From: Burkholderia sp. Bp9143
GTDB lineage: Bacteria > Pseudomonadota > Gammaproteobacteria > Burkholderiales > Burkholderiaceae
Assembly: GCF_003853645.1 (NCBI RefSeq)
Contig: NZ_QTPO01000015.1
Coordinates: 90,960 to 154,959 of the forward strand
Length of the DNA: 64,000 nt
Reading direction: 5' to 3'
The notes beneath the pieces are model-generated. The model was not told the origin of the DNA. It worked only from the letters and a program-made list of their open reading frames with translations, and ran no database searches. The position numbers and the translations under genes are program-made. Of the stretch, positions 54,023 to 63,313 are shown one piece after another; the stretch's first letter is position 1, and every line of letters starts with the position of its first letter.

Positions 54023-54532
54023 TTACTTCGTACCGGGCATGTGCCCAAACTTCGCTTTGAGCGAACGCAACAATTCAAACGTGTTCAGATAGCCGACGCC
54101 AAATTGATCACAGACGTCCGGTATCTTTACAGCAGCCTTGGCAATCTTGTCGGGCTTCTCATGCGTTACAACGGTCGCGCCCATTATCGCTGCTTTAGCG
54201 ATAAGCCAAGGATCAGCTTTGGCGAGAAATCTCACCTTTGCTGGATCAGTGTAGTTTTTATTGCCTTGAACGTAATTGACCACCTCGACATATTTTTTCT
54301 GTGTCTGAGAGTCACTTACCGGTAGAAACAGCGTAGGGCCTTTTCTTGCTTTCACCCACTTCGCTAACTCGTCCCCGCCTTCAACTAACTCTTTGTACAC
54401 CCAGTCGATTGACGCGACCCCATGATGTCCATTAGCGTGATCTATCCACGCCCAGAATGCGGGGCAAAAATCCATGCCGTAGTAGGTGTTCTTGGCTTGG
54501 ATGAAAACGTTAGAGTCCAGTAGGTAGGTCAC
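54023..54532 (-). CDS. PIN-like DUF4411 protein
   Basis: A 169-residue protein. The opening YLLDSNVFIQAK supplies Asp6, and Glu48 and Asp107 (KADPWLIAKAA) complete an acidic triad like that of PIN-domain nucleases. DUF4411 proteins are commonly encoded beside XRE-ImmA proteins. The start is GTG 54532, overlapping the upstream stop (GTGA), so the two are translated together. It may act as the toxin or effector of a two-gene system. Confidence 0.75.
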   Translation of the reverse strand: MTYLLDSNVFIQAKNTYYGMDFCPAFWAWIDHANGHHGVASIDWVYKELVEGGDELAKWVKARKGPTLFLPVSDSQTQKKYVEVVNYVQGNKNYTDPAKVRFLAKADPWLIAKAAIMGATVVTHEKPDKIAKAAVKIPDVCDQFGVGYLNTFELLRSLKAKFGHMPGTK

Positions 54533-55698
54533 CCTTTAGCCCCCGACAAGAGTTTCTTATAAGCCGCATGCAGGCTGTTCGGCTTGACACCGAGTAAAGA
54601 CGCTGCATCGCGCATCAAGGATTGACCCTCAAAGGCACTCAACAATACCGCCCGAGTAAAGCGATTGCCGTTTCGACTTTTTAATGTGTTGAAAAAATCA
54701 GCTTGCCCGTCGGTACGCTGACTTTTTACCCATTTCTCTTTTTCGCGTCGATAGGTGATCACGTACTCGTTCCACCCAAAAATCTTCAAGTCGAATGCGC
54801 GGCGTGCGATCACGACCGTGCTTAGACGAAAATATCGTGCGGTACGAGTGAGACGTTCGTCATCCGGAACGGCTTGATTCCAAACCGATAGAAACTCTTT
54901 CTCTGGCGCGAGCAATTCCGCAGCAATCTGATTGCAATAGCGTTCAACGTCCTCGTCGTCCCCGCTGTGAGACTCCAAACTTTGATTCGATATGCCGCTT
55001 GCACCAACCCACAAGTGAGCAAGCTCGTGCGCGAAAGTGAATATCTGCGCCGTCTTCGAATCCGAAGTGTTGATGAAAATAAGGGGGGCGATGTCATCAG
55101 CAATGGCGAATCCCCGGAATTCTTCCTCCGAGAGCTTGCGCGTATTGTTGTTACCTACAACGCTGTTACGCAATACCCAAATTCTTGCGGCTTCGGCCTG
55201 TTTGATCAATTTGCCGAAATAATCTTCCCAGTTACTTGCGCTGCGACGAAGCGTCTCGGTTATCCCTAGCTCTTTCCCAATTTCGCTTGCTGCAAACTGC
55301 GAAGTTGCGCTTCGCCCCTTGAAGCGCCCGATGAAGGGCAAGCTCTCAGCTCCCTTCTGGACGAGGTAATCTCTGTACCACTGCTGCTTATAGAGCACAT
55401 CGTTCAGAACATCGCGAAGATCCGGGCTGATCCTGTTTTGCCACTTCGTGCCCATCCTTCGAAAATCCGGCAGCGGAAGGCTCTCTTGTGGTGGATTGTC
55501 CAGGAACAAAAACCCGAAGGGGATACGGGTCGCCTTCGCAAGCTTCTGAGCTTGGGCAAAGGAGGGGCGCACACGACCTTCTTCCCAGTCGACGACTTTG
55601 TCGGCACTCACCTTGATGTCGCGCGCCAACTCGTCCAGTCCGAGTTGTGCTCGCTCACGAGCCCAGCGAATCTGAGAAGGATTGACTAACGCTTCCAT
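54529..55698 (-). CDS. XRE regulator fused to an ImmA/IrrE metallopeptidase
   Basis: A 389-residue two-domain protein. An XRE helix-turn-helix lies at residues 9-65 (RWARERAQLGLDELARDIKV). A DUF955/M78 metallopeptidase domain follows, with the zinc motif HELAH at 224-228 (TFAHELAHLWVG) and a downstream Glu-rich segment (DVERYCNQIAAELLAP). The C-terminal 60 residues could form another small HTH (SLMRDAASLLGVKPNSLHAA). Such proteins can be antitoxins or stress-activated anti-repressors. It is the first gene of the cargo pair. Confidence 0.85.
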   Translation of the reverse strand: MEALVNPSQIRWARERAQLGLDELARDIKVSADKVVDWEEGRVRPSFAQAQKLAKATRIPFGFLFLDNPPQESLPLPDFRRMGTKWQNRISPDLRDVLNDVLYKQQWYRDYLVQKGAESLPFIGRFKGRSATSQFAASEIGKELGITETLRRSASNWEDYFGKLIKQAEAARIWVLRNSVVGNNNTRKLSEEEFRGFAIADDIAPLIFINTSDSKTAQIFTFAHELAHLWVGASGISNQSLESHSGDDEDVERYCNQIAAELLAPEKEFLSVWNQAVPDDERLTRTARYFRLSTVVIARRAFDLKIFGWNEYVITYRREKEKWVKSQRTDGQADFFNTLKSRNGNRFTRAVLLSAFEGQSLMRDAASLLGVKPNSLHAAYKKLLSGAKG

Positions 55699-55912
55699 AG
55701 CAGATTGACTCTCGCCGTCGGTCGCCTTGGTTTAGTTGGGATGGCCGGTGCCAGAACTGCCGATCATCATACCCTCACGGGGGCAAGATTCGTGACTAGA
55801 GCAAAGGGCAATTTCGACCCAAATTTGACCGATCGCCCCCGCAATCGAAGGGCTGTCTGGTCCTGATCGATCAGCCCCAAAGAGCCGGTTCAATGCAGAC
55901 GACAAAATTCGT

Positions 55913-55932
55913 CCGTTGACACTCGGTTGACG
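55913..55932. promoter_or_regulatory. Candidate integrase arm-type site, right end
   Basis: CCGTTGACA-CTC-GGTTGACG, matching 44525-44544 in the same orientation except for the 3-bp spacer and one base. It lies 48 bp from the right core site, the left copy 88 bp from the left core. Confidence 0.5.
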
Positions 55933-55946
55933 GAGCAGAAATGAAA

Positions 55947-55972
55947 AAGGGGTTAGCTTGCGCTAACCCCTT
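55947..55972 (-). terminator. Prophage-supplied terminator for tRNA-Met
   Basis: AAGGGGTTAGC (55947-55957), loop TTGC, GCTAACCCCTT (55962-55972), with an A-run to its left that becomes a T-run on the minus strand. It lies 8 bp beyond the tRNA 3' end, so it replaces the original terminator now 11.6 kb away. Confidence 0.85.
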
Positions 55973-55980
55973 GATAATGC

Positions 55981-56057
<77 letters not shown>

Positions 56058-56067
56058 GAAGAATTGA

Positions 56068-56096
56068 ATTATGTAGATGTGCCGCCAGGCTGTCAA
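56068..56096 (-). promoter_or_regulatory. tRNA-Met promoter
   Basis: On the minus strand TTGACA, a 17-bp spacer and CATAAT, ending 10 bp before the tRNA 5' end. It is a strong sigma-70 type promoter. Confidence 0.75.
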
Positions 56097-56139
56097 CACC
56101 TTTTTTCATCTTTCCTGAAAAAAGGTACCGGCCCGGGTT

Positions 56140-56159
56140 GCGGGCGGGTTCCCGCCCGC
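56140..56159 (-). terminator. Hairpin after the MHS transporter gene
   Basis: GCGGGCGGG (56140-56148), TT, CCCGCCCGC (56151-56159), 8 bp beyond the transporter stop. The following T-run is 20 bp further on, so it may be a weak intrinsic terminator. Confidence 0.6.
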
Positions 56160-56167
56160 GTCCGATC

Positions 56168-57826
56168 TCAATCCTGCGCGTAGATGTTCGAGTCCTTCGT
56201 CTCCTTGACGAACAGCAGCCCGATCACGAACGTGGCCAGCGCGATCACGATCGGATACCACAGCCCCGAGTAGATGTTGCCCTTCGCCGCGACGATCGCG
56301 AACGCGGTCGCCGGCAGGAAGCCGCCGAACCAGCCGTTGCCGATGTGATAGGGCAGCGACATCGACGTGTAGCGGATCCGCGTCGGGAACATCTCGACCA
56401 GCATCGCGGCGATCGGGCCGTAGACCATCGTCACGTAGATCACGAGGATCGTCAGGATCACGATCGTCATCGGCCAGTTGAGCTGGGCCGGGTCGGCCTT
56501 CGCTGGGTAGCCGGCCGCCTTCAGCGTCGACACGAGCGTCTTGTCGAACGCCGCGCCCTGCGCCTTCGCGTCGGCCGCCTTGCCGTCATAGGCTGCAATC
56601 ACCGTATCGCCGACCTTGATCTGTGCGGTCGTGCCGGCCGGTGCCGCGACGTTCTCGTAGTTCAGGCCGGCCTTCGCGAGCGCGCTCTTTGCGATGTCGC
56701 ACGAGTCGGTGAACTTCGACGTGCCGACCGGGTTGAACTGGAACGCGCAGGTAGCCGGATCGGCGATCACCGAGATCGGTGCTTTCTGCGTCGCGATCTC
56801 GAGCTGCGGATTCGCGTAGTGCGTGAGCGCCTTGAACAGCGGGAAGTAGGTCAGTGCCGCGATCAGGCAGCCCGCGAGGATGATCGGCTTGCGGCCGATC
56901 TTGTCCGACAGCGAGCCGAAGAACAGGAAGAACGGCGTGCCGATCAGGAGGGCGATCGCGATCAGGATGTTCGCGCTGGCGCCGTCGACCTTCAGCGTCT
57001 GCGTGAGGAAGAACAGCGCGTAGAACTGGCCCGTGTACCACACGACGGCCTGGCCGGCGGTCAGGCCGACGAGCGCGAGGATCACGATCTTCAGGTTCTT
57101 CCACTGGCCGAACGCTTCGGTCAGCGGCGCCTTCGACGTCTTGCCTTCCGCCTTGATGCGCAGGAACACCGGCGATTCGTTCAGCTGCATCCGGATCCAC
57201 ACCGACACCGCGAGCAGCAGGATCGACGCGACGAACGGCACGCGCCAGCCCCAGCTGCCGAACGCTTCCTCGCCGATGAACGTGCGCACGCCGAGAATCA
57301 CGAGCAGCGACAGGAACAGGCCGAGGGTCGCGGTCGTCTGGATCCACGCAGTGTAGAAGCCGCGACGGTTCGCCGGCGCATGCTCGGCAACGTAGGTCGC
57401 CGCGCCGCCATACTCGCCGCCGAGCGCGAGGCCCTGCAGCAGCCGCATCGCGATGAAGATCACGGGCGCCGCGATGCCGATCGACGCATAGCCGGGCAGG
57501 AAGCCGACTACGAAGGTCGAGATGCCCATGATCACGATCGTCACGAGGAACGTGTGCTTGCGGCCGACGAGGTCGCCGAGCCGGCCGAACACGATCGCGC
57601 CGAACGGCCGCACGGCGAAGCCGGCCGCGAAGCCGAGCAGCGTGAAGATGAATGCGGCGGTCGGGTTGACCCCGGAGAAGAAGCTCTTGCTGATGTAGGC
57701 CGCGAGTGACCCGGCCAGGTAAAAGTCGTACCACTCGAACACGGTGCCTAGCGACGACGCGAAGATCACCTTCTTCTCTTCGCCCGTCATCGGCGCGTGC
57801 GAAATTTGCCCGCCTAACGTTGCCAT
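56168..57826 (-). CDS. MFS transporter, metabolite:H+ symporter (MHS) family
   Basis: A 552-residue membrane protein with twelve TM segments and MHS motifs (GTVFEWYDFYLAGSLAAYIS, RPFGAIVFGRLGDLVGRKHT, LGGEYGGAATYVAEHAP). An unusually long loop of about 110 residues lies between TM8 and TM9 (about residues 345-455). The family carries citrate, ketoglutarate, proline or shikimate with protons; the substrate is not predictable here. It stands downstream of the two-component genes on the same strand. Confidence 0.9.
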   Translation of the reverse strand: MATLGGQISHAPMTGEEKKVIFASSLGTVFEWYDFYLAGSLAAYISKSFFSGVNPTAAFIFTLLGFAAGFAVRPFGAIVFGRLGDLVGRKHTFLVTIVIMGISTFVVGFLPGYASIGIAAPVIFIAMRLLQGLALGGEYGGAATYVAEHAPANRRGFYTAWIQTTATLGLFLSLLVILGVRTFIGEEAFGSWGWRVPFVASILLLAVSVWIRMQLNESPVFLRIKAEGKTSKAPLTEAFGQWKNLKIVILALVGLTAGQAVVWYTGQFYALFFLTQTLKVDGASANILIAIALLIGTPFFLFFGSLSDKIGRKPIILAGCLIAALTYFPLFKALTHYANPQLEIATQKAPISVIADPATCAFQFNPVGTSKFTDSCDIAKSALAKAGLNYENVAAPAGTTAQIKVGDTVIAAYDGKAADAKAQGAAFDKTLVSTLKAAGYPAKADPAQLNWPMTIVILTILVIYVTMVYGPIAAMLVEMFPTRIRYTSMSLPYHIGNGWFGGFLPATAFAIVAAKGNIYSGLWYPIVIALATFVIGLLFVKETKDSNIYAQD

Positions 57827-58057
57827 GAATCGTCTCCAAGTCCCTTGATATAGATATGCGGCCGCCTTGGGTGGGCGGGCCTGTCGACGATTATTGGCAG
57901 GGAAACTTACGGCGCACTGACTCGCGCGGACAAAACGACTGCGCGTTAACCCGCGCCGAATCGGTCGTTTCGCGCCCCGATCGTGTCGCTAACGGGCGGT
58001 AAAGCGCCGGTTTCGATGCGATCGCGGCCTGTTGTGCAGGATTGGCGCCGGCGCGCG

Positions 58058-59611
58058 TCAGGATTGATCCGGATCGGCTTCCGACAGCGGCAGGCTGATG
58101 CGCACGAGCGTGCCGGCGAGGCGCGGCGCCTGCTGATAGACATGATCGTCGAGCGTCAGCGTGCCGCCGTGCTGCGCGGCGATTTCGCGCACGATCGCGA
58201 GCCCGAGGCCGCTACCGTCGCCTTCGCGGCCGAGGATCCGATAGAAGCGCTCGACCACGCGGTCGCGTTCGGCGGCCGGGATGCCGGGCCCGGTGTCCTC
58301 GACTTCGAGATGCACGCGCCGCGCCGCACGCTCGGCCCGCACGCGCACGGTGATGCGGCCGCCTTCGGGCGTGTAGCGGATCGCGTTGTCGACCAGGTTG
58401 CCGAGCATCTCGCGCAGCATCACGGGATTGCCGTCGACGTCGAGCGGCGCGTCGTCCTCCGGGCCTTCGTAACCGAGGTCCATCCGTTTCGCGAGTGCCG
58501 CCTGCACCCAGTCGCGCACCGTGCGTCGTGCCAGCGCGGCGATCTCGACCGGCTCGAACGTCAGCCCGCTCGCGCGGTTCTCGGCGCGAGCGAGCGCGAG
58601 CAGTTGCGTGACGAGCCGCGCGGCCTGCTCGGAACTCGTCGCGATCTGCTCAAGCGAACGCTGCACGTCGGGCGGCACGGGGTGGCGCAACGCGAATTCG
58701 GCCTGCGTGCGCAGCCCGGCGAGCGGCGTCTTCATCTGGTGCGCGGCGTCGGCGATGAAGCGCTTCTGCAGCGCCATGTTCTGTTCGAGGCGCGCGAGCA
58801 GGTCGTTGAACGACGTGACGAGCGGCTCGATTTCCGGCGGCGCGCGCTGCGCCTCGACGGGCGACAGGTCGTCGGGCCGCCGCGCGCGGATGTGCGCCTG
58901 CAGCGCGTTGAGCGGCGCGAGCCCGCGCGACAGCCCGAACCACACGAGCAGGATCGCGAGCGGCAGGATCACGAATTGCGGCAGGATCACGCCCTTGATG
59001 ATGTCGTTCGCGAGCGCGTTGCGCTTGTCGAGCGTCTCGCCGACCTGCACGAGCACGGGCTGCGCGCCGCTCGCCTCCGGCAGCGCGACGGTTGTATACG
59101 CGACGCGCACGTCGTTGCCGCGCAGCAGATCGTCGCGGAACACGACCACGCCCGGCGACGGGCGGTCCTCGTCGCGCGGCAGCGGCATGTCGGCCTCGCC
59201 CGCGACCAGCTCGCCGCGCGTGCCGAGCACCTGGAAGTAAACACTGTCGATGTTGTCCGCGCGCAGGAAGTCGCGCGTCTGCTGCGGCAGCGTCAGCTCG
59301 GCGACGCCGTTGACCGGATGGATCTGCCGCGCGAGCACGTACGCATTGGTCTCGAGCGCGCGGTCGAACGGGCCGTTCGCGATCGTCTTCGCGACGAGAT
59401 AGGTGACGGCGATGCTCATCGGCCACAGCAGCAGGAGCGGCGCGAGCATCCAGTCGAGGATTTCGCCGAACAGCGAGCGCGGGCGCGCGGCCTCGGGCGT
59501 ATCGGTTTCGTCGGGCGGCGCGAACGGGTTCTCGTAGCGCGCGTCGCGCGCGGCGTCGGCGGCGGACGGTTGCTCGCCGGTCGGATGGCGGGGATGGGCC
59601 GGCGTGGCCAT
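58058..59611 (-). CDS. Sensor histidine kinase, TctE-like
   Basis: A 517-residue sensor kinase. N-terminal TM and 2CSK_N-type periplasmic domain (about residues 45-205), second TM at about 215-240, HAMP, then HisKA with H-box FIADAAHQMKTPLAGLRTQA and HATPase with NLVDNAIRYTPEGG and GSGLGLAIVREIA. TctE kinases sense tricarboxylates. No tct transporter is here, but the MHS symporter is next. It starts 17 bp after the response regulator stop. Confidence 0.9.
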   Translation of the reverse strand: MATPAHPRHPTGEQPSAADAARDARYENPFAPPDETDTPEAARPRSLFGEILDWMLAPLLLLWPMSIAVTYLVAKTIANGPFDRALETNAYVLARQIHPVNGVAELTLPQQTRDFLRADNIDSVYFQVLGTRGELVAGEADMPLPRDEDRPSPGVVVFRDDLLRGNDVRVAYTTVALPEASGAQPVLVQVGETLDKRNALANDIIKGVILPQFVILPLAILLVWFGLSRGLAPLNALQAHIRARRPDDLSPVEAQRAPPEIEPLVTSFNDLLARLEQNMALQKRFIADAAHQMKTPLAGLRTQAEFALRHPVPPDVQRSLEQIATSSEQAARLVTQLLALARAENRASGLTFEPVEIAALARRTVRDWVQAALAKRMDLGYEGPEDDAPLDVDGNPVMLREMLGNLVDNAIRYTPEGGRITVRVRAERAARRVHLEVEDTGPGIPAAERDRVVERFYRILGREGDGSGLGLAIVREIAAQHGGTLTLDDHVYQQAPRLAGTLVRISLPLSEADPDQS

Positions 59612-59628
59612 CGCGGCGACGGCCGGTT

Positions 59629-60357
59629 TCAGCGCAGCGGCGTGCCGGCTGCCGCGGGCTGGGGCGCGGCCGAGTCGGTCGGCGCCGCGGGCGCGACTTT
59701 CTCGAGGCAGTAGCCGAGGCCGCGCACGGTGGAAATCCGCACGCCGCTCGGCTCGATCTTCTTGCGCAGCCGGTGCACGTACACTTCGATCGCGTTGTTG
59801 CTGACTTCCTCGCCCCATTCGCACAGATGGTCGACGAGCTGCTCCTTCGACACGAGGCGGCCGATGCGCTGCAGCAGCACTTCGAGCAGCCCGAGCTCGC
59901 GCGCGGACAGATCGAGCACGCGCTCGTTCGCATACGCGATGCGGCCGACCTGGTCGAACGCGAGCGAGCCGTGGCGCACGACGGTCGGGCCGCCGCCCGC
60001 GCCGCGCCGGGTCAGCGCGCGCACGCGCGCCTCGAGCTCGTTGAGCGCGAACGGCTTGGCCATGTAGTCGTCCGCGCCGAGGTCGAGCCCCTTCACGCGC
60101 TCGTCGACGCTGTCGGCGGCGGTCAGGATCAGCACGGGGAGGTTGGAATTGCGCGCGCGCAGGCGCTTCAGCACGTCGAGCCCGGACATCTTGGGCAGCC
60201 CGAGATCGAGGATCAGCAGGTCGAAGGTCTGCATCGACAGCGCGGTATCGGCCTCGACGCCGCTCTTCACGTGGTCGACCGCATAGCCCGATTGGCGGAG
60301 TGACCGGGTGAGGCCGTCCGCGAGTATGCTGTCGTCTTCGGCGATGAGAATTCGCAT
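59629..60357 (-). CDS. OmpR-family response regulator, TctD-like
   Basis: A 242-residue response regulator. The receiver domain (residues 1-115) has the acidic pair EDD at 7-9, phosphoacceptor Asp51 (LLILDLGLP) and Lys of AKPF. An OmpR/PhoB winged helix occupies residues 125-222, and a Pro/Ala tail closes the chain. It pairs with the downstream kinase and probably regulates a transporter such as the MHS gene. Confidence 0.93.
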   Translation of the reverse strand: MRILIAEDDSILADGLTRSLRQSGYAVDHVKSGVEADTALSMQTFDLLILDLGLPKMSGLDVLKRLRARNSNLPVLILTAADSVDERVKGLDLGADDYMAKPFALNELEARVRALTRRGAGGGPTVVRHGSLAFDQVGRIAYANERVLDLSARELGLLEVLLQRIGRLVSKEQLVDHLCEWGEEVSNNAIEVYVHRLRKKIEPSGVRISTVRGLGYCLEKVAPAAPTDSAAPQPAAAGTPLR

Positions 60358-60443
60358 GTTGCTGACCGGTGGCCGGCGGGGCGTTCGCGCCGGCGCGGCT
60401 GTCTCCGAAGTTATCCGTGTACAACGCAGCCTGCATTGCGGGC

Positions 60444-60474
60444 TTGCATAAAACACTGTTTTTTTATACAGTGT
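60444..60474 (+). promoter_or_regulatory. recA promoter with LexA box
   Basis: ACACTGT (60453-60459), 8 bp TTTTTTAT, ACAGTGT (60468-60474) form a perfect inverted repeat with the LexA core CTGT-N8-ACAG. It overlaps a likely promoter: TTGCAT (60444-60449), 17 bp, TACAGT (60467-60472). SOS control of recA is therefore expected. Confidence 0.9.
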
Positions 60475-60547
60475 CTGCATTCGTGGGCAGCGCTTGAAAG
60501 CGGGCGCGCCTCTGACAGACGCTGCTCATCATAGCAAAGGACGATTC

Positions 60548-61621
<1,074 letters not shown>

Positions 61622-61760
61622 TGGTCGGGCGCCGAGGTCAGGCTGGCGAACCGGAACCGAGCGACACGCCCGAAGCGGCGGGTCGGTCCGGCCGGCGAGC
61701 CACATCCTCGGGTGCCGACCGGCGGGACGCGGGCAGCCATGCCGCGAACCGCACCGCGAC

Positions 61761-61791
61761 GAGGGCATCCGACGATGCCCTCGTTTCGTTT
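61761..61791 (+). terminator. Intrinsic terminator between recA and recX
   Basis: GAGGGCATC (61761-61769), 4-nt loop, GATGCCCTC (61774-61782), then GTTTCGTTT. It lies 140 bp after recA and just before the preferred recX start, so recX may depend on read-through. Confidence 0.75.
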
Positions 61792-61794
61792 GAG

Positions 61795-62490
61795 ATGGCC
61801 GCGCCGGTCGATCCGTTCGACGACGACGAATCGTTCGACGCGCACGACCGGTCGCGCCGTCGCGTGTCCGGTGTCGGCTTCTCGGGCGAGCGCGCAGCCG
61901 ATGCGGCGGCGTCGGTCAAGGGAGATGTGTATACACGCAGCAGCCAGCATCCGCGTCGCACGCGCCGTGCGTCTGGCGGTTCAGGCAGCGCTGCTTCCGG
62001 CGACGAATCCGGCGCCACCGAGCGCAAGTCGTCGAAACCGCCGCGTTCGCTGAAGGGCCGCGCACTCGGCTATCTGTCACGGCGCGAATACAGCCGCGCC
62101 GAACTCGCGCGCAAGCTCGCACCGTACGTCGGCGAGGACGAATCGGTCGAGCCGGTGCTCGATGCGCTGGAACAGGAGGGCTGGCTGTCCGACGCACGCT
62201 TTGCCGAGAGCCTCGTGCATCGCCGCGCATCGCGCGTCGGCGTCGCGCGCATCGTCAGCGAACTGAAGCGCCATGCGGTCGGCGACAGTCTCGTCGAGGA
62301 GGTGAATGCGCAATTGCGCGAGACCGAGTGGACGCGCGCGCAAGCCGTCTGGCGCAAGAAATTCGGTGCACTGCCGCAAACGCCCGCCGAGCGTGCGAAG
62401 CAGGCGCGCTTCCTTGCCGCGCGCGGCTTCTCGAGTGCGACCATCGTGAAGTTGCTGAAGGTCGGCGACGATTTCCCGATCGACGATTGA
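61795..62490 (+). CDS. recX: Regulatory protein RecX
   Basis: A 231-residue RecX with an N-terminal extension. The conserved three-helix-repeat core begins at SLKGRALGYLSRREYSRAEL. It includes VLDALEQEGWLSDARFAESL and RFLAARGFSSATIVKLL. It modulates RecA filaments. The start ATG 61795 was chosen because the frame can be extended to 61621 only through an intrinsic terminator and a low-complexity stretch. Confidence 0.85.
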   Translation: MAAPVDPFDDDESFDAHDRSRRRVSGVGFSGERAADAAASVKGDVYTRSSQHPRRTRRASGGSGSAASGDESGATERKSSKPPRSLKGRALGYLSRREYSRAELARKLAPYVGEDESVEPVLDALEQEGWLSDARFAESLVHRRASRVGVARIVSELKRHAVGDSLVEEVNAQLRETEWTRAQAVWRKKFGALPQTPAERAKQARFLAARGFSSATIVKLLKVGDDFPIDD

Positions 62491-62636
62491 CCAGTTCGGT
62501 CGCGCGCGCTGCGCGCGATTTTGCTGCAATGCAACCGTTTCCGGACAGGCGGGAATACCCGCCGTCGCGGCCGGATGCCTCAAATACCCGATATGCTAAA
62601 ATCCACGGGTTTTCCTCTTCGGCCTCAACCTCCAGC

Positions 62637-63245
62637 ATGCCGCTATCCGAGCCCGTGCCCCGTCAGTTGCGACATCGACGCGCAATCCGAGCGGAAGCCT
62701 ACGAGCGCGGCGACGGCTTGTGGGACATCGAAGCCTGCCTGACCGACCACAAGCCGCGCGATGTCGCGCTTGCGTCGGGCATCCGGCCCCAGGGCCTGCC
62801 GATCCACGAACTCTGGCTGCGCGTGACTATCGATCGTGACCTCAATGTCGTCGACGCCGAAGCGTCCTCGGAATGGGTTCCCTATCCCGGTCACTGTCAA
62901 TCCGCTCCTCCCGCCTATCGGGCCCTCATCGGGCTCAATCTCTTCCGCAATTTCCGCCGCAACGCGAACCGGCTGCTCGCCGGCGTCGCAGGCTGTTCCC
63001 ATCTCACCGAACTGTGCGCCGTGCTGCCGACGGCAGCGATCCAGGCGTTCGCCGGTGACGTGTGGAACGTGCGCGAGGAGGGCGGCGAAGGGCCGGACCA
63101 TGGCGGCGAGCACGTCGAACCGCCTTTCCAGCTCGGCCGCTGCCGGGCATTGCGGTTCGACGGCGAGGTCGTGCGGCAGTACTACCCGCGCTGGTATGGC
63201 GCGAGCCGGCCGGACGTGCCCGGCGAGGGCAGCACGAAGGAGTGA
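62637..63245 (+). CDS. DUF2889-family protein
   Basis: A 202-residue protein with the DUF2889 pattern (YERGDGLWDIEACLTDHKPR, LWLRVTIDRDLNVVDAEASS, and AGCSHLTELCAVLPTAAIQA). Function unknown. It lies between recX and sucC; the start was chosen at the ATG before MPLSEPVPRQ. Confidence 0.85.
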   Translation: MPLSEPVPRQLRHRRAIRAEAYERGDGLWDIEACLTDHKPRDVALASGIRPQGLPIHELWLRVTIDRDLNVVDAEASSEWVPYPGHCQSAPPAYRALIGLNLFRNFRRNANRLLAGVAGCSHLTELCAVLPTAAIQAFAGDVWNVREEGGEGPDHGGEHVEPPFQLGRCRALRFDGEVVRQYYPRWYGASRPDVPGEGSTKE

Positions 63246-63313
63246 ACGGAAATCATTCGAAGAAGCGTCTTAAGCGACTTTTCATCCAACTCTCAGACTG
63301 AAGGGAATCACGC

